A DNA stretch of 64,000 nt from positions 124,001 through 188,000 of the forward strand of contig NZ_JAGHRE010000008.1 in assembly GCF_017743935.1 (NCBI RefSeq), read 5' to 3'. The notes beneath the pieces were generated by a model. The model made no database searches, had not been told where the DNA came from, and saw nothing but the letters and a program-made list of their open reading frames with translations. Numbering within the stretch: the first letter of the stretch is position 1; every line of letters starts with the position of its first letter. The translations under genes and the position numbers were made by a program. This document shows, one piece after another, positions 1 to 6,769 of this stretch. This DNA is from Tropicibacter sp. R16_0 (lineage in GTDB: Bacteria; Pseudomonadota; Alphaproteobacteria; Rhodobacterales; Rhodobacteraceae).

Positions 1-780
1 GGCTGGAAGTTCTGCCAGGACAATCCAGGCCAAAAGAGGCGCCAGTGGCATTTCGAGCGTCGAGATCAACGCGGTTTGCGCGGGCGGCAAGCGCCGCGCG
101 CCTTCCGCCAAAGTGACCGAGGCTACGGCAAAGAAGAGACCAAAGAGCAGCGTTATTCCCACTTCGTAAATCGGCACGGATAGAGGATCGCCAAAGAGCA
201 CGCCAAAGGGAACAAGAAACAACGACGACATCGCGGCCGGGAACCCCGCAGGCGTTTCTGGCCAGATCCGATAGATCACCATCATCCCCGCCATCATGAC
301 TGTCATCCACAAAGCCAACAGATCACCCGTCAAATGGCCGCTGACGCCCGAGCCCCAAAAGATCACGACCACGCCACCACAAGCCATGGCGCTGGCAGCC
401 AGGGTTTTCGGCTCGGGCCGTTCCTTTATGAAGATCCAAGCCAAGGCAGCCGCCACAAACGGCGCCGCGGCATAGATCATCGACACATTGGCAACTGAAC
501 TGAGCTTGAAGGCTGGAATGAAGGCTGCCGTGCCCGCAGCCCCCAACACTGCGACCGCCAGCGACGGACCGCGAAAGCCGCGGGCCTCGTCACGCAGAGT
601 TCCGCGAAAAGCCAGATAGGCAAGCGTGAAACCCGCTGCTGCAAGCCCGCGCCAGAAAACGATCTCCCACGCACCCGCCGAAACGCCCTTGGTGAAAATC
701 CCGGCTGCGCTGAACACGATGGCCGAGACCACGACCAGGCCAACGCCCGTGTTGCGTTGAACTGTCAACTGTTGCGCCAT
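1..780 (-). CDS. EamA/DMT family transporter, 3' end beyond window
   Basis: Read on the minus strand, the frame runs from ATG at 780 through position 1 without a stop, giving 260 codons of a protein usually near 290-300 residues, so only the last part is missing. The translation is a string of hydrophobic helices with the two-fold EamA pattern: an early segment around GLVVVSAIVFSAAGIFTKG and a later one ending with the typical ...PAQTALISTLEMPLAPLLAW motif of the second EamA repeat. It is an inner-membrane metabolite exporter of unknown substrate. A second DMT transporter lies at 21777-22652 and is not a close duplicate by eye. Confidence 0.85.
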   Translation of the reverse strand, partial: MAQQLTVQRNTGVGLVVVSAIVFSAAGIFTKGVSAGAWEIVFWRGLAAAGFTLAYLAFRGTLRDEARGFRGPSLAVAVLGAAGTAAFIPAFKLSSVANVSMIYAAAPFVAAALAWIFIKERPEPKTLAASAMACGGVVVIFWGSGVSGHLTGDLLALWMTVMMAGMMVIYRIWPETPAGFPAAMSSLFLVPFGVLFGDPLSVPIYEVGITLLFGLFFAVASVTLAEGARRLPPAQTALISTLEMPLAPLLAWIVLAELPA

Positions 781-857
781 TCCGCCCTCCGATCCGATAC
801 GGATCAGAAGTAACCCATCGGTCCTGACACCTGTTTGTCAGGGGAGATGTCGATCAA

Positions 858-889
858 ACAAAAAAACCCCGACACATGGGCCGGGGTTT
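858..889 (-). terminator. Rho-independent terminator of trcR
   Basis: On the minus strand AACCCCGG-CCCATGTGT-CGGGGTT forms a short G+C-rich stem followed by a run of T (the A run at 861-866 on the plus strand). It begins 24 nt after the trcR stop codon. The plus-strand reading is followed by a less regular T-rich stretch, so it may also act in the other direction. Confidence 0.8.
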
Positions 890-912
890 GTCTGTTTTTG
901 CTCTGGTTGGGA

Positions 913-1686
913 TCAGTAACGCGGATCGTGCGAGGTATCTTCTTCCTCGTCGTCATCGCCACCCGACGGCAGGTTGAAGAAGCTGTCCGCGTCCACGATT
1001 GCGTCGCTGTCCTTCTCTTCTTCGTCGGTGCTGCCGCTGAGTGTGAAGGTCTCCAGCCCCTCGATCGCCGTCGGGATCTTGGGTTCGGCTTCCATTTCCA
1101 GCGACTGCTCGGTCGACACCAGCTTGCGGCGCTCGTCATCGCTCATCACGCCACCCTCGGCAGCTTTCTTGGCGGCGGCTTTCTGCACGGCCTGGTCCAG
1201 CTCGGACTGTTTACACAGGCCCAGCGCAACCGGGTCGATCGGTTGGATGTTGGCGATGTTCCAGTGGGTGCGCTCGCGGATCGCCTGGATCGTCGGCTTG
1301 GTGGTGCCCACCAGTTTCGAGATCTGACCGTCGCTCAGTTCCGGGTGGAACTTGACCAGCCACAGGATCGAGGCCGGGCGATCCTGACGCTTGGACAGCG
1401 GGGTATAGCGCGGACCACGGCGCTTTTCTTCGCCCGAAGCAGCCGGGTTGAACTTGAGCCGCAGCTTGTGCAACGGGCTGTTCTGCGCCGCGTCGATCTC
1501 TTCCTGAGTCAGCTGGTTGTTGGCGATGGGATCGAACCCTTTTACGCCAGCGGCCACATCGCCGTCTGCGATGCCCTGAACCTCAAGCTCGTGCATGCCA
1601 ACGAAATCCGCAATCTGCTTGAAGCTGATCGTGGTATTGTCGACCAGCCACACGGCGGTCGCCTTGGCCATCAACGGTTTTGCCAT
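913..1686 (-). CDS. trcR: Cell cycle transcriptional regulator TrcR (DUF1013)
   Basis: The 257-residue protein matches the alphaproteobacterial DUF1013 family, called TrcR in current family naming. Residues 14-45 look like a degenerate helix-turn-helix, and residues 117-140 (LSDGQISKLVGTTKPTIQAI) are a clear one, preceded by a basic stretch at 89-103. The C-terminal 40 residues are strongly acidic (DDDEEED near 244-250). It is expected to be a nucleoid or promoter-binding regulator; its targets cannot be read from the sequence. The ATG at 1686 has AAGGAG eight bases upstream, which fixes the start. A second in-frame ATG at residue 6 is less well placed. It is monocistronic and divergent from the T2 ribonuclease. 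Confidence 0.88.
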   Translation of the reverse strand: MAKPLMAKATAVWLVDNTTISFKQIADFVGMHELEVQGIADGDVAAGVKGFDPIANNQLTQEEIDAAQNSPLHKLRLKFNPAASGEEKRRGPRYTPLSKRQDRPASILWLVKFHPELSDGQISKLVGTTKPTIQAIRERTHWNIANIQPIDPVALGLCKQSELDQAVQKAAAKKAAEGGVMSDDERRKLVSTEQSLEMEAEPKIPTAIEGLETFTLSGSTDEEEKDSDAIVDADSFFNLPSGGDDDEEEDTSHDPRY

Positions 1687-1718
1687 GTGAACGTCTCCTT
1701 AAAACACATCTTCCCCGC

Positions 1719-1750
1719 CGCCTGAAACAGGCGCCTTGGCGATCCAAGGC
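1719..1750 (-). promoter_or_regulatory. Two tandem hairpins in the trcR leader
   Basis: Two perfect inverted repeats stand side by side upstream of trcR: GCCTTGG-CGAT-CCAAGGC (1733-1750) and CGCCTG-AAA-CAGGCG (1719-1733). They share one base, so the two hairpins would stack or compete. They lie 33-64 nt before the trcR start and could be leader RNA structure or protein-binding sites serving either divergent gene. No T run follows, so a simple terminator is unlikely. Confidence 0.45.
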
Positions 1751-1814
1751 AGGTTTCCGTTGTCGGGGAACTTCGCCCGTATATAGTCCCGCCAAGGCAA
1801 TAAGGAAAGAGCGA

Positions 1815-2444
1815 ATGCGTTGGTTGGTGTTTTGGACGTTGTCAGCCTTGCCGGTTCTGGCAGATGGGGAAAAAGCCGGAGAGTTCGATTACTACGTGCT
1901 GTCTCTCAGCTGGTCGCCCAATTGGTGCGCAACCACGGGGGATGCACGCGGGTCCGAGCAATGTGACACGCGCCACGACTATGGCTGGATCCTGCACGGG
2001 CTGTGGCCGCAGTATCATCAGGGATGGCCCGCCTATTGCCGCACGCCGCATGCCCCGCCACCGCGCCGCATGACCCGTGAAATGACCGATATTCAGGGCA
2101 GCGCCGGACTGGCCTGGCATCAGTGGAAGAAACACGGCACCTGTTCGGGCCTGAGCGCAGGCGATTATTATGCCCTGTCGCGCGAGGCTTATGGCAAGAT
2201 CACCCGCCCCGAAGTGTTCCGCAAACTGGACCAAAGCGTGAAACTGCCCGCGTCCGTCGTGGAAGAGGCGTTTTTGAAGGCCAACCCGGGACTGGAACCT
2301 GACATGCTGACGATCACCTGTCGCGATGGCTACATCGAAGAGGCGCGCGTTTGTCTGTCAAAGGACCTGAAACCGGTGCCCTGCGGACGGGACGTGGTTC
2401 GGGATTGCACGCTGGAAGGGGCGGTTTTTGATCCGGTTCGTTAG
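1815..2444 (+). CDS. Ribonuclease T2 family protein, exported
   Basis: Secreted or periplasmic endoribonuclease that cleaves RNA through a 2',3'-cyclic phosphate. Both catalytic segments are visible: GWILHGLWPQY (CAS I, catalytic His) and WHQWKKHGTC (CAS II, second His and conserved Cys). In CAS II the residue usually Glu is Gln (HQW for HEW), a substitution that I recall the family signature allows. The ATG at 1815 is preceded by AAGGAAAGAG at 1802-1811 and opens a short signal peptide (LVFWTLSALPVLA), so the 210-residue product is preferred over longer in-frame readings. Several Cys are available for disulfides. It is the only gene in this direction here. Confidence 0.88.
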   Translation: MRWLVFWTLSALPVLADGEKAGEFDYYVLSLSWSPNWCATTGDARGSEQCDTRHDYGWILHGLWPQYHQGWPAYCRTPHAPPPRRMTREMTDIQGSAGLAWHQWKKHGTCSGLSAGDYYALSREAYGKITRPEVFRKLDQSVKLPASVVEEAFLKANPGLEPDMLTITCRDGYIEEARVCLSKDLKPVPCGRDVVRDCTLEGAVFDPVR

Positions 2445-2463
2445 GAGATCAATCAAACCACCA

Positions 2464-2488
2464 GCGGGGCTCAACGTAAAAGCCCCGC
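2464..2488. other. Hairpin between convergent genes
   Basis: GCGGGGCT (2464-2471) pairs with AGCCCCGC (2481-2488) across a nine-base loop, between the convergent T2 ribonuclease and the exported hypothetical. There is no T run on either strand, so it may be a weak bidirectional terminator or an RNA 3' end stabiliser. Confidence 0.5.
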
Positions 2489-2503
2489 GCGGCCTTGGGC
2501 AAA

Positions 2504-3010
2504 TCAGCCACCGCCTGTCATCTCGTTTTGGCACTGCCGCGCGTATTCAATCGCCTTGGACGTGCCTTTGAGGTCGATGGCCATCACTTCTTGCCCGTCT
2601 TGACCAAAGACCGTCATCACCTTGCGCTGAGCGATGGCGTTCACAAAATTTCGGTCGTCAAAGTACAAGATCGCGGCTGATATCTTGCCCTCTTTGATTC
2701 CGGTCGCAATGGCGTCGAACTTTTCGCCATCCATGTCAAAGGTCACAGGGTATTCCTTGCCGTTCTCGATATCTCCCCACGCCTGGTTGAAGATCGTCAG
2801 ATATCCGCGCCCACCAATCATGTCATAGCCCAAACGGACCACCGACAGATCCTGATAGACTGTCTGAATCAGGCAGCCGTCACCAAATTGCGGATCGACC
2901 ATCAGGTTCCAACCATGAACCATTCCCTTGTCGATCAGCTCTTGCGCGGATGCCAGCCCGCCGCCAAGGGTCAATGCGGCCGCAAGGCCAAGGGCGCTCA
3001 GTGTCCTCAT
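2504..3010 (-). CDS. Exported conserved hypothetical protein
   Basis: 168 residues. The N-terminus (MRTLSALGLAAALTLGG...ASA) is a classic Sec signal peptide cleaved near residue 22, so the mature protein should be periplasmic. No recognised catalytic motif is visible; the mature part alternates short beta-like stretches (GRGYLTIFNQAWG, AAILYFDD) with charged turns and carries two Cys (GDGCLIQT and ARQCQNE) that could form a disulfide. I do not recognise the family beyond resemblance to small exported roseobacter proteins. It is monocistronic and convergent with the T2 ribonuclease. Confidence 0.75.
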   Translation of the reverse strand: MRTLSALGLAAALTLGGGLASAQELIDKGMVHGWNLMVDPQFGDGCLIQTVYQDLSVVRLGYDMIGGRGYLTIFNQAWGDIENGKEYPVTFDMDGEKFDAIATGIKEGKISAAILYFDDRNFVNAIAQRKVMTVFGQDGQEVMAIDLKGTSKAIEYARQCQNEMTGGG

Positions 3011-3137
3011 GATCTCTCTCCAATTTCCTGTTCGGTCAATATGTTCCTCTTATTTGAATGTGTACATGAACCACGCCTCAGGCCAAGCTTTATCCCCTGC
3101 CCCTTGCAGAGGCGCCCGGCTCTGCGTACCAAGCGGC

Positions 3138-3521
3138 ATGTTGAATCTGTTGTCCAAAATCCTGGGTCCACACCGTGCTGTATCGGTGTACGCATTCCTT
3201 CAGACCAAGGGGATTGCCATTCTGGGTGTGCTTGCCTTGGTCGGCATCCTGATCGGTCTGCTGCTGATGTCCGGGGACGACACGCACGAGCATGAGGCGT
3301 TCATGACTGTGCCCGTTCTCTCGGCCACCGCAATCAATGGGGATCTGCGCAGCGGCGTGATTGCGTCCGTGCGTTTACCCGATGGATCAGCCACCTCGGT
3401 CACATCGACCGAAGGGCCGGTGGCCAGCACCGTCGGCGAAACCGCCTGTATCGAAAAACGGGTCTATGTCCAAAGCGGCGAGGCCCGGTATCGGATCAAG
3501 CTTCCACGCCATTGCCAATGA
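3138..3521 (+). CDS. Hypothetical single-pass membrane protein
   Basis: 127 residues from the ATG at 3138. Residues 28-45 (GIAILGVLALVGILIGLLLM) form one membrane helix, followed by a soluble domain rich in small and beta-forming residues with a Cys pair (TACIEKR and RHCQ at the extreme C-terminus). The N-terminal 25 residues are basic, which predicts an inside N-terminus and an exported domain. No family recognised. Longer in-frame starts exist (for example 3066), but they lack membrane-protein character. A strong hairpin follows at 3526. Confidence 0.55.
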   Translation: MLNLLSKILGPHRAVSVYAFLQTKGIAILGVLALVGILIGLLLMSGDDTHEHEAFMTVPVLSATAINGDLRSGVIASVRLPDGSATSVTSTEGPVASTVGETACIEKRVYVQSGEARYRIKLPRHCQ

Positions 3522-3525
3522 AAAA

Positions 3526-3547
3526 GGCCGGGCAGAACTGCCCGGCC
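3526..3547. terminator. Bidirectional Rho-independent terminator
   Basis: GGCCGGGCAGAACTGCCCGGCC is a perfect 22-base palindrome between convergent genes. On the minus strand it is followed by TTTTT, making it a good terminator for the permease; on the plus strand CTGGTTTTG follows, adequate for the upstream hypothetical gene. Confidence 0.8.
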
Positions 3548-3570
3548 CTGGTTTTGATTGCTCGGCCGGT

Positions 3571-4599
3571 TCAGATCATCTGAAACAGGATCCCGGCAAT
3601 GATCGCGCCGCTGATCCCCAGACCCAGGTACATTGCAAAGACCCGTGGCTTGACCAGTGACCAGACCGCCGCCATCGCGGGGATCGAGCTGACGGCACCC
3701 GCCACCATAAAGGCCATCGCAGCGCCTGCGCTCATCCCCTGCTCCATCAGCCCTGCCAGCAGCGGCGGCGCGACATAGGAGTTCAGGTAGGCTGGCATTC
3801 CCACCAGAGCAGCCGTTGCAATCGGCACGACCCCTTCGCCGCCCACAAGCTGTGCGATCAGATCGGCAGGGACGTAAAAGACCAACAGCGCTTCAAGCAC
3901 ATAGGCCATCGCCAACCACTTGAAGAGGAAGACCGCGTTCGAGGCGAACTCAGACTTGAACACGGTGCGACGTGCAGGCTCTGTCCAGAATTTCCAGACA
4001 GGTTTTTCTTCTTCCTTCGGTCCGCAGCCGCAGCAACCCGAAGGTTTGTACTGACGCAAAGGCTGTGCAAAGGCACCGCGCGACATCAGCCCCTTGACGA
4101 CAAAGCCACCGAACAACCCCAAGGCAACTGCAGCCACAGCCTTGCCGATGGCAAAGGGCCACCCAAGTGCCCCTGCTGTGATCAGCAAGGTCGGCGGGTC
4201 GATCAATGGAGAGCTGAGCCAAAAGGCCATGACCGCCGACAACGGTGCGCCCAAGGCCAAAAGACCAGCAATGAAGGGAATCACTTCGCATGAGCAGAAG
4301 GGCGCCAAACCGCCGAACATCGCCGCCAGAAAGATCATCCGCGTCTCACGCCCAACAAAGGCCCGCGCCACCATAACCTCGGCGCCGGTGGCCTTGAGGT
4401 AGGCCAACAGCAAAACGGCGAACAGGATGTACTGTCCTGTGTGTGCCAAGGCTTTGACGGCAAACTCCACCACGCCCCGCAGGTTGTCGGGGTCAAGTAC
4501 GGCGACGCCCAACAACGCAACAACAATCACTGCCCAAGGGGTTTTCAGCATCTTGAGCAAGGACGCACTGCGCCCCGGGTTTTGAGTAAGATCAGCCAT
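3571..4599 (-). CDS. ArsP/SO_0444-type permease (metal or metalloid efflux)
   Basis: 342-residue polytopic protein of the DUF318/ArsP_1 permease family, with about eight to ten helices. Two cysteine features stand out: Cys102 and Cys104 inside a membrane segment (FCSCEVIPF), conserved in family efflux pumps, and a cytoplasmic loop Cys189-Cys190-x-Cys192 followed by EEE that looks like a metal- or arsenical-binding tail. Relatives export methylarsenite (ArsP) or Cu/Zn (SO_0444 type); the sequence does not settle which. The ATG at 4599 overlaps the arsR-like stop by 8 nt, so the two genes are translated from one message, with the repressor first. This context supports metal-responsive efflux. 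Confidence 0.82.
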   Translation of the reverse strand: MADLTQNPGRSASLLKMLKTPWAVIVVALLGVAVLDPDNLRGVVEFAVKALAHTGQYILFAVLLLAYLKATGAEVMVARAFVGRETRMIFLAAMFGGLAPFCSCEVIPFIAGLLALGAPLSAVMAFWLSSPLIDPPTLLITAGALGWPFAIGKAVAAVALGLFGGFVVKGLMSRGAFAQPLRQYKPSGCCGCGPKEEEKPVWKFWTEPARRTVFKSEFASNAVFLFKWLAMAYVLEALLVFYVPADLIAQLVGGEGVVPIATAALVGMPAYLNSYVAPPLLAGLMEQGMSAGAAMAFMVAGAVSSIPAMAAVWSLVKPRVFAMYLGLGISGAIIAGILFQMI

Positions 4600-4900
4600 C
4601 GTTTGCTGCCTTTTGAGGCGCGTCAGCACAGCATTCACCAAGAATGAAGTCCGCCAGAACGCGCAGTTGATCGAAATCCGCTCGGTTGATGGTGCTGCGG
4701 CCGGCCTTTTCCTGAACCACCACGCCACCTCCGGCGAGAAATTTGAGGTGATGAGCCAAGGTCGAAGGCGCGATTCCCGTCCGCTCCTGGATCTCGCCGA
4801 CGGTCAGACCCGATTCGCCTGCGCGCACCAGGATCTTCAGAACCTTCAGTCGAGATTCGGATCCCATCGCCGAAAAACCTGCGGCTACTGATTCCCACAT
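4592..4900 (-). CDS. ArsR/SmtB family metalloregulator
   Basis: 102-residue winged-helix repressor. The recognition helix region is GIAPSTLAHHLKFLAGGGVV (residues 42-61), followed by the wing VVQEKAGRSTINR. A vicinal Cys pair (Cys90-Cys91) in the C-terminal helix is a plausible metal or arsenical ligand; the alpha-3 ELCVCDL motif of classical ArsR is absent, so sensing must use other positions. It is the first gene of the operon with the permease and has a perfect AACTAG-CTAGTT palindrome just upstream, consistent with autorepression. Confidence 0.85.
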   Translation of the reverse strand: MWESVAAGFSAMGSESRLKVLKILVRAGESGLTVGEIQERTGIAPSTLAHHLKFLAGGGVVVQEKAGRSTINRADFDQLRVLADFILGECCADAPQKAANDG

Positions 4901-4917
4901 TTCGCTTTTCCTTATTA

Positions 4918-4933
4918 AACTAGGTTTCTAGTT
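4918..4933. promoter_or_regulatory. Candidate ArsR operator
   Basis: AACTAG-GTTT-CTAGTT is a perfect 6+6 inverted repeat 18 nt upstream of the arsR-like start codon, in an A+T-rich stretch that continues TATATAGTTTATT. Position and symmetry fit a repressor site overlapping the promoter of the regulator/permease operon. Confidence 0.55.
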
Positions 4934-5176
4934 ATATAGTTTATTCAGGAACTGCAACAGTTTTCTTGATCGAACGCGCAGAACACTCGCATCACACCAA
5001 GCCGTTGTTATGCTTACCTAATACGGACAATTTTTCCAATAATTGAGCCGAAATGTATCAATATTCAAAGCCGTCACATTCGGCTAGAATGGTACTTGTG
5101 TCGAAGGCATCAGGAAATTTGGCCGCAGGCGTAAGTCCAGATTGCACGCCACTTAAGGCCACACTATGGTGCCGCA

Positions 5177-6637
5177 ATGGGCATCTCGGTCGACACCTTC
5201 TTTCTCAAACCCGACGCACAGGGCACGCTGCAGGCGCAGATCCAGCAAATGATTGCCGAAGGCATCCTGTCAGGGCGCTTTCACGTGGGTGAAAAGCTCC
5301 CCTCGTCGCGCAAGCTGGCCACACATCTGGGTATAAGCCGGATCACGGTGACGCTTGCCTATACCGAGTTGTTGGCAAATGACTATCTGACGTCGCGGGG
5401 CCGGTCTGGATACTATGTGTCGGACAATGCCCCCGTGCCGCCCAGCTATACCCCATTGCAACGGGCAGAAGAGACGGTGGATTGGAACCGGGCGATTGCC
5501 CGACGGTTCACCGGTGGAGATACGTTGCACAAACCCAGCAATTGGCGCGACTACCGCTATCCATTCATCTATGGCCAGGCCGATCCGACACTCTTCGATC
5601 ACGCCAATTGGCGCCTGTGTGCGGTTCGGGCCCTGGGGCAAAAGGATTTTGCCTCGCTTACGGCCGACTACGTCGATCAGGACGACCCGCTGTTGATCGA
5701 GTTCATCGCGCGTCACACTCTGCCACGGCGCGGCATCACCGCCAAACCCGAAGAAATCCTGATCACGCTCGGTGCGCAAAACGCGCTATGGCTGGCAGCC
5801 AGAGTTCTCCTCAATCGCCGCCGCAAGGCCGCGATCGAAGATCCCTGTTACTACGCGTTGCGCGAACTGCTTTTGCAGGCGCGTTGCCAAGTTGCCCCCT
5901 TGCGAGTGGATGTTGACGGTCTGCCACCTGACGCGATCCCTCACGACACCGATGTGATATTCACAACACCCAGCCACCAAAGCCCAACAACGGCAACCAT
6001 GCCGCTGAACCGGCGGCATGATCTGCTGCAACGCGCCCGCGAAATTGACGCCATGATCGTCGAGGATGACTACGAATTCGAGATGGCGTTCCTGGCAGCC
6101 CCCTCGCCCGCGCTGAAGTCTCTGGACCGCGACGGGCGTGTCATCTACGTCGGCAGCTTCTCCAAATCTCTGTTTCCGGGCTTGCGGTTGGGCTACATGG
6201 TCGGCTCTGAAGCGTTCATTCGCGAGGCACGAGCACTGAGGTCGCTGGTCCTAAGGCACCCGCCTGGACATATCCAGCGCACAGCTGCTTACTTCCTGTC
6301 TCTAGGCCACTACGACGCCCAAATCCGACGGGTTTCCGCAGCCCTTCTCGAGCGTCGAAAAGCGATAGAATCGGCCATCACAGACCATGGTCTGACCATC
6401 GCCGGGCGGGGCGCTTATGGCGGGTCATCACTGTGGATGCGTGCGCCAAAAGCCGTGGATACAACGGTTTTGGCAGAAAAACTTCGCGCGCAAAGCGTAC
6501 ACATCGAACCGGGCGAACCGTTCTTTTCCGGCCCTGAAAAGCCGAAAAACTATTTCCGGCTTGGCTATTCCTCTATTCCCGTCAATCGGATCGAGCCAGG
6601 AATCGAAATTCTGGCCCAGTCCATCAACCGCCACTAA
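5177..6637 (+). CDS. tauR: MocR-type regulator of taurine/sulfonate use, TauR
   Basis: 486 residues: a GntR-type winged helix at about 15-80 (GEKLPSSRKLATHLGISRIT...LTSRGRSGYYV) joined to a full class I aminotransferase-like domain from about 110. The PLP-lysine motif is GSFSKSLFPGLRLGY, with Lys330. In Rhodobacter capsulatus TauR activates taurine genes in response to taurine and PLP; this gene occupies the same place, immediately upstream of xsc and in the same direction. The start at 5177 follows a 276-nt region with an inverted repeat AGCCGAA/TTCGGCT (5046-5085) and a loose TTACCTAA match near 5013. No tauABC or tpa lies in the window, so this is probably the downstream half of the regulon. 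Confidence 0.9.
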   Translation: MGISVDTFFLKPDAQGTLQAQIQQMIAEGILSGRFHVGEKLPSSRKLATHLGISRITVTLAYTELLANDYLTSRGRSGYYVSDNAPVPPSYTPLQRAEETVDWNRAIARRFTGGDTLHKPSNWRDYRYPFIYGQADPTLFDHANWRLCAVRALGQKDFASLTADYVDQDDPLLIEFIARHTLPRRGITAKPEEILITLGAQNALWLAARVLLNRRRKAAIEDPCYYALRELLLQARCQVAPLRVDVDGLPPDAIPHDTDVIFTTPSHQSPTTATMPLNRRHDLLQRAREIDAMIVEDDYEFEMAFLAAPSPALKSLDRDGRVIYVGSFSKSLFPGLRLGYMVGSEAFIREARALRSLVLRHPPGHIQRTAAYFLSLGHYDAQIRRVSAALLERRKAIESAITDHGLTIAGRGAYGGSSLWMRAPKAVDTTVLAEKLRAQSVHIEPGEPFFSGPEKPKNYFRLGYSSIPVNRIEPGIEILAQSINRH

Positions 6638-6645
6638 CAGACCAT

Positions 6646-6702
6646 CTGGACCTAAGCGGTTCACTCTTTTGGCCCTAACCCGCAGCGTCCGCTTACGCCT
6701 AA
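6646..6702 (+). promoter_or_regulatory. TauR-type direct repeats in the xsc promoter
   Basis: CTGGACCTAA (6646-6655) is an exact match to the CTGGACYTAA repeat remembered for R. capsulatus TauR. A second copy, TTGGCCCTAA (6669-6678), starts 23 nt later, and a weaker third, TTACGCCTAA (6693-6702), 24 nt after that. Spacing of about two helical turns puts all repeats on one face of the DNA, 68-124 nt upstream of the xsc start. Confidence 0.75.
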
Positions 6703-6769
6703 ACCAGTTCCAAACCGCCGGTACACTCGTGCCGGTCAACGATAATCTATTTCTTTGGAGTGCACTCTC

